Source of the DNA: Cyclobacteriaceae bacterium
GTDB lineage: Bacteria; Bacteroidota; Bacteroidia; Cytophagales; Cyclobacteriaceae
Direction: 5' to 3'
DNA: 5,298 nt
NCBI GenBank assembly: GCA_013140395.1
Contig: JABFSY010000078.1
Span: forward strand, 1 to 5,298
The notes beneath the pieces are model-generated. The model saw only the letters and a list, made by a program, of their open reading frames with translations. It did not search any database and had not been told where the DNA came from. Positions 1-5,298 of this stretch are shown one piece after another. A program made the position numbers and the translations under genes. Position 1 is the first letter of the stretch; every line of letters begins with the position of its first letter.

Positions 1-389
1 ATATTGATGTGTTCACTACTCCGTTCTTTTGACCACCGAAAGTCGGCCAACTCTTTTGGAATGCCCCAGTTTTCTATTCCATTGATGACGCTATTTTGAG
101 TGGAGACGTAAATTTTCGAAATCGAAAAAACTTTCTTCTTGTTGAATGAGAAAATTCCTGGAATGAATAGCAATTCCCGATAGGGACCAACCGGTGAAGT
201 TTTATAGTCTACGAGCATTACTGCTCCCCAGCCACTTACGAATTTTTCTTTTTGAAAGTCAACCAAAAAACCATGTTCGGCAACAAAGGCTTTTGGAAAT
301 CGGTAGAGAAGAATGTAACCACTCCCCGTTAGCTTCCAGGGAGCAGAGGCAATTCTAATTTCATCATTAGCAGGGTTAGGGTTTTCCAC
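1..389 (-). CDS. Acetoacetate decarboxylase-like family protein, N-terminal part (cut by window edge)
   Basis: Reading the minus strand from a GTG at 387-389 gives 129 open residues to the left edge, so the C-terminus is outside the window. An in-frame TGA four codons upstream (399-401) and the absence of a nearby in-frame ATG make GTG the likely start. Family signatures seen: APWKLTGSGYILLYRFPK (residues 16-33), GWGAVMLVDY (53-62), SPVGPYRELLFIPG (65-78), and WGIPKELADF (108-117). These match the acetoacetate-decarboxylase superfamily (ADC, PF06314). From a remembered alignment with Clostridium acetobutylicum ADC, Lys112 corresponds to the Schiff-base Lys115 and Glu72 to Glu76. The neighbour of the lysine is Glu113 rather than Lys116, and Arg29 and Glu61 have no clear equivalents. 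The fold is therefore well supported, but acetoacetate as the substrate is doubtful. A small cytosolic enzyme is expected. It is divergent from the lipoprotein gene, and its downstream neighbours are not visible. Confidence 0.85.
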   Translation of the reverse strand, partial: MENPNPANDEIRIASAPWKLTGSGYILLYRFPKAFVAEHGFLVDFQKEKFVSGWGAVMLVDYKTSPVGPYRELLFIPGIFSFNKKKVFSISKIYVSTQNSVINGIENWGIPKELADFRWSKERSSEHIN

Positions 390-559
390 AATAGATAATC
401 AAAAGAACTAGAAAGGATTTTGGATAAACAACGGAAGGTAGAAAAATAATTTAATCAATCTAGTTATGGTGAAAGCAATAATTCAGACTCGGTCATTGAC
501 GCACAAGCATTTCAGTTCAGGAACAATTTATTTTCATTCCAACCTTTTTTGGTTTAGAG
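390..559. other. Divergent intergenic region between the ADC-like and lipoprotein genes
   Basis: This 170-bp AT-rich stretch separates two genes that point away from each other, so promoters for both are expected here. I see no convincing match to the Bacteroidota promoter (TTG at -33, TAnnTTTG at -7) on either strand, no SD sequence before either start, and no small ORF. The only structure is a weak AACC-TTTTTT-GGTT inverted repeat at 541-554, ending five bases before the lipoprotein ATG. Its four-base stem is too short to interpret. Confidence 0.5.
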
Positions 560-952
560 ATGTCTAAATCAAAAAATGCCGGACGTATGGATAAACTCGG
601 ACTGATTTTGCTCTTAATTCTGACCTTTTCCTATTGCAAAAAAGAGGAAGAGATTCAAAATGCAGGATGTACGACACTAGCTACAGTACGAGACCTTACC
701 GGTCTGGATGGATGTGGCTTTGTTTTTGAACTAGAAGACGGAACGCGCTTAGAACCACTTCGGCTATTTTATTGTGGAACACCACCATTGCCAAAAGAGT
801 TGACCAAAAATCCCTTACTCGACTTTGTTTTTGAAGCAGGTAAAAAAGTGAAGATTGGGTATGAGTTGACAGAATCAGCCAGCGTTTGTATGGTAGGGCC
901 GGTGGTTAAGATTACCTGTATTGAAGAGATTAGCCCAACGAGTGAAAACTGA
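560..952 (+). CDS. Small cysteine-rich predicted lipoprotein, function unknown
   Basis: This 130-residue protein begins with a lipoprotein-type signal: hydrophobic residues 13-24 end in FSYC, with Cys26 as the likely lipidated residue. Tyr just before the Cys is not classical for a lipobox, so lipidation is probable rather than certain. ATG at 587 (Met10) gives a cleaner signal peptide, MDKLGLILLLILTFSYC, and may be the true start; neither ATG has a visible RBS. After the Cys comes KKEEE, which resembles the K-(D/E)2 lipoprotein export signal known for surface-exposed lipoproteins in Bacteroidota. The mature part of about 105 residues has five more cysteines (37, 52, 72, 110, 120), a GLDGCGFVFELEDGTRLEP segment (48-66) and a C-terminal CMVGPVVKITCIEE segment (110-123), suggesting a small beta-rich domain. 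I do not recognise a named family. The gene is alone on its strand, and its stop lies two bases from the stop of the convergent GH3 gene. Confidence 0.75.
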   Translation: MSKSKNAGRMDKLGLILLLILTFSYCKKEEEIQNAGCTTLATVRDLTGLDGCGFVFELEDGTRLEPLRLFYCGTPPLPKELTKNPLLDFVFEAGKKVKIGYELTESASVCMVGPVVKITCIEEISPTSEN

Positions 953-954
953 AG

Positions 955-2478
955 TTATTTTTCCGCCACCATCGCCAAAATATCATCTACAAATTCACGT
1001 GAATTACTTAACCTAGGTACTTTGTTTTGCCCCCCTAGTTTTCCTCGCTTTTTCATCCAATTATAAAAGGTGCCTTCAGAAACACTGTGAATTTTGGGGG
1101 CTACCAATGCAATGTCATGCGCACGTTTTGCATCGTAGTCTGAATTGACTTTTCGGAGCGTTTGATCTAACACTTCCCTAAACTCACTGATACTTGTCGG
1201 TTGAGTTCTAAACTCTATGATCCACTCGTGACCACCTCTTTTTGATTTTTCTAAATAGATGGGGGCGGCAGTAAAGTTGTCAATCACCGCGCCCGTCAAT
1301 TCACAAGCTCGTGTAATTGCTGTTTCTGCGTTTTCGATAATAACCTCTTCTCCAAATGCATTGATGAAATGTTTTGTTCGCCCTGATATTCGGATGCGAT
1401 AGGGAGAGGTGCTGGTGAATTTGATGGTGTCGCCTATGCTATATCTCCATAGACCCGCGTTCGTAGTGATAACAATTGCATAGTTTTTGCCGATTTCCAC
1501 ATCTTGCAAACCGATGGCGTCCGGGAATTCCTTGTCTACTTCTTCCATAGGAATGAACTCGTAGAACACTCCGTAGTCAAGCATCAATAATAGATCTTCT
1601 GAATCTTTCTGGTCTTGAATTCCAAAAAAGCCTTCGCTGGCATTATAAGTTTCCCAGTACTTCATCTGGTCTCCTGGAATAAGCGATTTGAATAAATTCT
1701 TGTAAGGTGCAAAAGCGACAGCTCCATGAAAGAATACTTCCAAGTTTGGCCAGACTTCTAGCATAGATTGCCTTTTTTCGAGCGCCAGTATGTATTGCAG
1801 CAACAAGACGGTCCACGTAGGCACCCCAGCAATTTGGGTTACATCTACTCGGGCCGTTTCGCGAGCCAGCTTTTCAATTTTCTCCTCCCAGTTGTCCATC
1901 AGAGCCACTTCTAAACTTGGGGTTCGAATAAACTCTGCCCATGGGGGAAGATTTTGCATAATGACCGCTGAGACAGCTCCAGATCGAGAGGTTGAAGTTG
2001 GATCATACTCGTTTACCCGACAGCTTCCACCAATGGCCAATCCCTTTCCAGAAAATATTTTTGTGTTTGGATAGTTGTTGATGAAAATAGAGTAAAGATC
2101 TTTTCCCCCTTTGAAATGGCAATCTTCTAATGCTTCGGAAGTAACGGGGATGAACTTGCTTCTGGCATTTGTAGTACCGCTCGACTTGGCAAACCACTTT
2201 ACCTCAGAAGGCCACAAAATATTTTGTTCGCCATGTAGCAATCTCTCAATGTAGGGATAGAGCTGTTCGTAGGTGTGAACAGGCACGCGCTTTTTGAAAT
2301 CCTCATAATTGACCAAGTCTTCAAAAGAGTATTTCTGGCCAAATTGGGTATAGCGGCCTGCCGCAATCAGTTTTTTGAGCACTTCGTCCTGCACTTCATG
2401 CGGGTATTTCATGAAAAGCTCCATTTGGTGGATGCGTTTTTTCATGACCCAAGCGAGGATCGAGTTTAGGATTTGCAT
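955..2478 (-). CDS. GH3-family acyl-acid amido synthetase-like enzyme (adenylate-forming)
   Basis: The protein has 507 residues, normal for bacterial GH3 proteins. I chose ATG at 2478; the frame stays open to a TTG at 2520, but that would add 14 residues in front of the usual GH3 N-terminus. GH3 enzymes activate a carboxylic acid with ATP and join it to an amino acid; plant members conjugate jasmonate or auxin. Motifs seen: SSGTT followed by KFIPVT (99-113, the nucleotide-binding loop), YNASEG (278-283), LWRYSIGDTIKF (343-354, the YRxGD-type motif), GRTKHFINAFGEE (366-378), and the conserved tail GKLGGQNKVPRLSN (479-492). All adenylate-forming signatures look intact, so the enzyme is probably active, in the cytosol. 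The substrate cannot be read from sequence, and bacterial members outside plant-associated species are poorly characterised. It is the last of the four minus-strand genes, 101 bp after the LAB_N gene. No terminator is visible beyond its stop, where the convergent lipoprotein gene begins almost at once. Confidence 0.93.
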   Translation of the reverse strand: MQILNSILAWVMKKRIHQMELFMKYPHEVQDEVLKKLIAAGRYTQFGQKYSFEDLVNYEDFKKRVPVHTYEQLYPYIERLLHGEQNILWPSEVKWFAKSSGTTNARSKFIPVTSEALEDCHFKGGKDLYSIFINNYPNTKIFSGKGLAIGGSCRVNEYDPTSTSRSGAVSAVIMQNLPPWAEFIRTPSLEVALMDNWEEKIEKLARETARVDVTQIAGVPTWTVLLLQYILALEKRQSMLEVWPNLEVFFHGAVAFAPYKNLFKSLIPGDQMKYWETYNASEGFFGIQDQKDSEDLLLMLDYGVFYEFIPMEEVDKEFPDAIGLQDVEIGKNYAIVITTNAGLWRYSIGDTIKFTSTSPYRIRISGRTKHFINAFGEEVIIENAETAITRACELTGAVIDNFTAAPIYLEKSKRGGHEWIIEFRTQPTSISEFREVLDQTLRKVNSDYDAKRAHDIALVAPKIHSVSEGTFYNWMKKRGKLGGQNKVPRLSNSREFVDDILAMVAEK

Positions 2479-2504
2479 AGGTACGAAGGACAAAATTAGC
2501 CCTT

Positions 2505-2521
2505 CTTGCCAAGGTGGCAAG
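2505..2521. repeat. Perfect inverted repeat in the GH3 leader
   Basis: CTTGCCA-AGG-TGGCAAG is a perfect 7-bp inverted repeat with a 3-base centre. It sits in the 101-bp gap (2479-2579) between the LAB_N stop and the chosen GH3 ATG, 26 bases upstream of that ATG. No T-run follows on either strand, so it is not a standard intrinsic terminator. It could be an operator for a dimeric regulator, an mRNA hairpin affecting GH3 translation or stability, or chance. The alternative TTG start of GH3 lies inside it, which argues further against that start. The rest of the gap shows no convincing promoter. Confidence 0.5.
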
Positions 2522-2579
2522 CATCAAGTAAGGTAAAAGTCAAAATTCAAGATTATTGACCAACAAAGTATGTCATATC

Positions 2580-3197
2580 TTAACGCCCAGGCAAACTCCG
2601 TGAGTAGATAATGATATTGCGCAGATAAACCACGATGCCCAGTGATTGCGCGACCAACAGAACGGGTTCTTCTCGCGCTATGGAATATGCCACCACCATT
2701 ATCGAAGCTGCGAGGCTAATTATCCAGAACCCCAGAGGCAATACAGATTCATTTGCCTTTTCAGAAAAATACCATTGGTAAAGGTAGCGACAGTTTAATA
2801 ACAACTGTCCAGCTATACCAACAACCGTTAAAGAGATAGCCGTGTCGACTTCCAAAGCGGAAACGTTTTTTTGCTGAAACCAAAACATCAGAATAGAAGG
2901 AGGAATGGCCAATAATGGGAGCTGAAAGAACAAAGGAATTGTAGACCAAGCCCTTTTTAATTGAAGATTACGCACATAGATGTAGAACGATATCGATTGC
3001 CCTATCAAAATCACCACATCTTGCCGAATCAAGCCATACAGCAGAAACAGCGAAGAACCAGAAAGGCTAAATATCCAGAACAAAGTGGGTGACACTACCC
3101 TTCCTTCGCGCTCAGAGAGATACCACTGTACAATTGACCGCGCCCCAAAAAGACCCTGTGCAAAAAAACCTAAGGCATAAATAAGATATTGATTCAT
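2580..3197 (-). CDS. Tandem LAB_N (lipid-A-disaccharide synthase N-terminal-like) membrane protein
   Basis: This is a 205-residue integral membrane protein. Residues 10-78 and 127-195 each match the LAB_N domain (PF07578), the hydrophobic N-terminal region of some LpxB proteins, with the family signatures QWYLSE/QWYFSE, P-x2-FWI-x-SL, Y-x3-R, GQS/AQS and Y-x-RN. No LpxB glycosyltransferase domain is attached; at about 200 residues this is a stand-alone membrane protein. Each copy has three hydrophobic segments, with an additional one (about 86-107) between them, giving roughly seven membrane spans. LAB_N is related to the PQ-loop/SWEET fold, so a role in moving a sugar or lipid-linked compound is conceivable, but no function is established for such stand-alone proteins. 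The ATG overlaps the stop of the upstream EamA transporter gene by 4 bp (ATGA), indicating translational coupling and probably a joint function. No SD sequence is visible, consistent with coupling. Confidence 0.88.
   Translation of the reverse strand: MNQYLIYALGFFAQGLFGARSIVQWYLSEREGRVVSPTLFWIFSLSGSSLFLLYGLIRQDVVILIGQSISFYIYVRNLQLKRAWSTIPLFFQLPLLAIPPSILMFWFQQKNVSALEVDTAISLTVVGIAGQLLLNCRYLYQWYFSEKANESVLPLGFWIISLAASIMVVAYSIAREEPVLLVAQSLGIVVYLRNIIIYSRSLPGR
2613..3170 (-). repeat. Internal protein duplication: two LAB_N units
   Basis: The DNA at 2964-3170 (residues 10-78) and 2613-2819 (residues 127-195) encodes two copies of the same 69-residue unit, aligned without a gap at an offset of 117 residues. 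By hand count 26 of 69 positions are identical (about 38%), including R20/R137, QWY 24-26/141-143, SE 28-29/145-146, P37/P154, FW 40-41/157-158, Y54/Y171, QS 67-68/184-185 and RN 76-77/193-194. The copies are diverged enough to reflect an old duplication, so this is a protein-level repeat and not a recent DNA repeat. Confidence 0.85.
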
Positions 3198-4105
3198 TTT
3201 TGATTGCCTATAACAAGTACTCCAATCAGTATTAGTATAGTTCCCTCAATCTGCCAAACCGTAATCACCTCGCCCAAGAAAATGGATGCCAGAATAATGG
3301 TAGAGACGGGTCCAACGCTACCTACCACGGCTACATTTCCAGACCCGATTCTCGCAATAGCCGCAGCTACCAGATACGATGGAAGGACGGTAGAAAATAC
3401 AGCCATAAGAAAGCCATACAGATAGACCAAAGCAGGCAAGTGCCACAAGGACACTTCACTCGTAACAAAGAAATGAAGAAGAACAGCAGCAGACGCAAAA
3501 CTCATCGCGTAACTGTTAAATTTACTGGCGCCCACTTTGGGTATCAACCTTCCACTACCAACGATATAAGCGGCATAGGTGAATGCACAGATAAAGATGA
3601 GGACAGCACCTTTAAAAAAGTTTGCATTCTCTGCACTTTGAACAGTCACCTCACTCATAAAGGCAATAGCGAGGCCCGCATAGGTAATCGTTACGGCTAA
3701 CCATTGTATTGGCTTTATTTTCACTTTGAAGAATGCGGCTGACATGATAAGGACTAAGGTAGGGTAGATGAATAAGATGAGTCTCTCAATGCTTGCCGAT
3801 ACAAATTGAAGTCCCAGAAAGTCAAGCAGGCTACTGATGTAATAACCCAAGCATCCAATAATGGCTATTAATATCCATTCTTTCCATGTGAATTTTGTGT
3901 TGCTGCTTTGGCTAGAAGAAACAAAGGCCGCGCCTACAAAAAAAGGAATGGAAAAGACCATGCGCCAGGCTAGCAAAGTAACTGCATCAATGTTTGTGTC
4001 GCGATAAGCAAGCTTCACAAAAATGGCTTTGGTAGAAAAGAGAACCGCTCCAACAAGCGCTATCAGTATGCCCGCTAGTAACCTGTTAGTAGGGAGTATC
4101 TTCAC
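3194..4105 (-). CDS. EamA/DMT-family 10-TM transporter
   Basis: This 303-residue inner-membrane protein has the size and pattern of the drug/metabolite transporter family: two EamA repeats (about 10-150 and 165-300) and ten hydrophobic segments near 9-29, 42-62, 76-96, 103-123, 133-150, 165-184, 198-213, 226-246, 255-276 and 283-300. Typical family motifs are SASIERLILFIYPTLVLIMS (103-122) at the fourth helix and IFLGEVIT (275-282) before the last helix. Members move amino acids, metabolites, drugs or sugars, often outward; the substrate here is unknown. The start is GTG at 4103-4105. The frame upstream is open only to the TAA that also ends the SNF2 gene, with no ATG between, and the next in-frame Met (49) would delete the first helix. 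The gene lies 33 bp after SNF2, and its TGA overlaps the LAB_N ATG. Confidence 0.92.
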   Translation of the reverse strand: MKILPTNRLLAGILIALVGAVLFSTKAIFVKLAYRDTNIDAVTLLAWRMVFSIPFFVGAAFVSSSQSSNTKFTWKEWILIAIIGCLGYYISSLLDFLGLQFVSASIERLILFIYPTLVLIMSAAFFKVKIKPIQWLAVTITYAGLAIAFMSEVTVQSAENANFFKGAVLIFICAFTYAAYIVGSGRLIPKVGASKFNSYAMSFASAAVLLHFFVTSEVSLWHLPALVYLYGFLMAVFSTVLPSYLVAAAIARIGSGNVAVVGSVGPVSTIILASIFLGEVITVWQIEGTILILIGVLVIGNQK

Positions 4106-4138
4106 TTGATAGATGGATGCACCAAAAAGGTAAGGGAG

Positions 4139-5298
4139 TTAACTCATCAACATCTCTATGTCCTCGCGGGTGAGTGCTTTCACCACATTCTCTTCGTTTT
4201 GAATGAGATTCTCAGAGAGTTTTAGTTTGTGCTTTTGCAAGGTGAGAATCTTCTCTTCCACCGTATTGCGAGTAATAAACTTGTATGTAAATACTTTCTT
4301 CTTTTGTCCAATGCGATGGGCGCGATCAGCGGCCTGCGCTTCTACGGCAGGGTTCCACCACGGGTCAAGAATGAAAACATAATCCGCTTCTGTTAGGTTA
4401 AGGCCCAAGCCCCCCGCCTTAATCGAAATCAGGAATACCTTTAGATCCGGGTTCTTGTTGAATTTTTCTACTTGCTCTTTGCGATCAGTGCTCGAGCCAT
4501 CCAAATAAGCAAAAGGAATTTTTCTGTCTTTGAGCATTTCCTTGACGATATCCAGATGTTTGACGAACTGGCTAAACACCAAAAGTTTGTGGCCTTCCAG
4601 TAACGCATTCTCAATCATGTGCGAAACATCTTCCAGTTTGCCGGATGTACCCGTATAATGACTGTCAACCATTTTCGGATGATTGGAGATTTGACGCAGC
4701 TTGGTAAGCCCTTCCAGAATTTGAATACGCGAACTGCCTATCCCTTCTTTATCAATTAGCTCTAGAATTTTGTGGCGGTAAAAAGATTTCACCTCTTCAT
4801 ACTTTTGTTCTTGCTCGGAAGTCATGTTTGTGTAATAAACATTCTCCACCTTTTCAGGGAGATCGGTTGCTACTTGTGACTTCAATCTTCGCAGCATGAA
4901 TGGACGAATGATGCCATTCAGCTTTTTCGTTTTTGCTTCGTCAGCTTTTTTCTCTATAGGTTGTTGATATTCTTTTTTGAAGAACGTTTGACCCCCTAAA
5001 AGGCCCGGATTGATGAACGTCATCTGAGACCACAAATCCAGTGTCGTGTTTTCCAATGGCGTTCCAGTCAATGTTAGCTTGAATCGCGATTTCAACTGCA
5101 TCACTGCCTTGGCAATATTGGCTGTCGGGTTTTTGATCACCTGCGATTCATCCAGAATGATATAGTTGAAATAGAATTTCTCCAGCACGTCAATATCTAA
5201 TCGTGTGATGCCATAAGAGGTAAGCACTAGATCATATTTTCCAAATCGAGATATGTCTTTGTTTCGTAAGGTGCCAGTATATGTGAGTATTTTTAAAT
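4139..5298 (-). CDS. SNF2/HepA-family helicase-like ATPase, C-terminal part (5' end beyond window)
   Basis: The frame is open to the right edge: residues LKILTYTGTLRNKD and onward precede a GTG (5225-5227) that could be mistaken for a start, and FGKYDLVLTSYG reads straight through it as in family members. At least 386 residues are visible. Motifs, numbered within the visible part: LTSYG, LDESQVIKNP with box II DESQ (49-52), LTGTPLEN (76-83), RRLK (136-139), LVFSQF (239-244), LDGSS (265-269), IKAGGLGLNLT (292-302), LDPWWNP (310-316) and QAADRAHRIGQ (321-331, box VI with arginine fingers), then the VEEKI tail. The Walker A box should lie outside the window. SNF2 ATPases translocate on duplex DNA to remodel protein-DNA complexes; bacterial HepA/RapA relatives act on RNA polymerase. 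The visible motifs look intact. It is the first gene of the minus-strand run, 33 bp before the transporter, with no terminator between them, so co-transcription is possible though no functional link is obvious. Confidence 0.95.
   Translation of the reverse strand, partial: LKILTYTGTLRNKDISRFGKYDLVLTSYGITRLDIDVLEKFYFNYIILDESQVIKNPTANIAKAVMQLKSRFKLTLTGTPLENTTLDLWSQMTFINPGLLGGQTFFKKEYQQPIEKKADEAKTKKLNGIIRPFMLRRLKSQVATDLPEKVENVYYTNMTSEQEQKYEEVKSFYRHKILELIDKEGIGSSRIQILEGLTKLRQISNHPKMVDSHYTGTSGKLEDVSHMIENALLEGHKLLVFSQFVKHLDIVKEMLKDRKIPFAYLDGSSTDRKEQVEKFNKNPDLKVFLISIKAGGLGLNLTEADYVFILDPWWNPAVEAQAADRAHRIGQKKKVFTYKFITRNTVEEKILTLQKHKLKLSENLIQNEENVVKALTREDIEMLMS

Noticed and set aside
403..431. Possible Bacteroidota promoter for the ADC-like gene on the minus strand (TTG, 18 bases, TAGTTCTT)
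   Set aside because: The -7 element has two mismatches to TAnnTTTG and lies so close to the GTG that almost no leader would remain.
992..1005. 14-bp perfect palindrome AATTCACGTGAATT
   Set aside because: It lies in the GH3 C-terminal codons (N-S-R-E-F), is AT-rich with no T-run, and is explained by coding sequence. It is not credible as a terminator or operator without conservation data.
1790..2469. Open frames within the GH3 gene at 1790-2074 (+), 2275-2469 (+) and 2003-2197 (-)
   Set aside because: They lie fully inside the strongly supported GH3 gene in other frames, have no recognisable domain, and read as shadow peptides.
2479..2520. TTG at 2520 as the start of GH3
   Set aside because: The extra 14 residues do not look like a GH3 N-terminus, the TTG falls inside an inverted repeat, and ATG at 2478 fits the family's usual start.
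2761..2949. Minus-strand open frame of 62 codons
   Set aside because: It overlaps the tandem LAB_N gene in another frame; the LAB_N frame carries clear family motifs.
3204..3700. Plus-strand open frames at 3204-3425 and 3440-3700
   Set aside because: Both are antisense to the EamA transporter and have low-complexity, non-domain translations.
4139..5298. SNF2 ATPase as part of a phage-defence system such as DISARM
   Set aside because: The motifs are those of ordinary HepA-type SNF2 proteins, and the visible neighbours are transporter, LAB_N and GH3 genes. No methylase, nuclease or phospholipase-D gene is present. Sequence to the right is not visible, so this is rejected for lack of support only.

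Overview
The window looks like chromosomal DNA of a Bacteroidota bacterium, perhaps of the Cytophagales. The DNA is moderately AT-rich and no gene has a clear Shine-Dalgarno sequence. There is a lipoprotein whose lipid-anchor cysteine is followed by a Lys/Glu run, and the gene types (bacterial GH3, stand-alone LAB_N protein, HepA-type SNF2 ATPase with a DESQ box) are common in that phylum. This assignment is inferred from gene content; there is no rRNA or other direct marker.

Layout, left to right: (1) positions 1-389, minus strand, the N-terminal 129 residues of an acetoacetate-decarboxylase-like protein, cut by the left edge. (2) 390-559, a divergent intergenic region that must serve both flanking genes but shows no promoter I can defend. 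(3) 560-952, plus strand, a small cysteine-rich predicted lipoprotein, the only gene on this strand. (4) 955-5298, four minus-strand genes read from right to left: a SNF2/HepA helicase-like ATPase (its 5' part lies beyond the right edge), an EamA/DMT-family 10-TM transporter 33 bp downstream, a tandem LAB_N membrane protein overlapping the transporter by 4 bp, and after a 101-bp gap a GH3-family acyl-acid amido synthetase-like enzyme.

The transporter and the LAB_N protein overlap through a shared ATGA and are almost certainly co-translated. SNF2 may share their transcript. GH3 is probably in the same unit, but its 101-bp leader, which carries a perfect 7-3-7 inverted repeat, leaves room for its own control. 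A GH3 enzyme (amino-acid conjugation of a carboxylic acid) downstream of a DMT transporter (a family that often moves amino acids and metabolites) could form a make-and-export pair, but this is inference only.

The most interesting item is the LAB_N protein. It holds two gap-free copies of the same three-helix unit joined by one extra hydrophobic segment, the 3-1-3 layout of eukaryotic SWEET transporters. I see no CRISPR array, RNA gene, insertion sequence, phage gene or recognisable defence system. No gene shows a frameshift.
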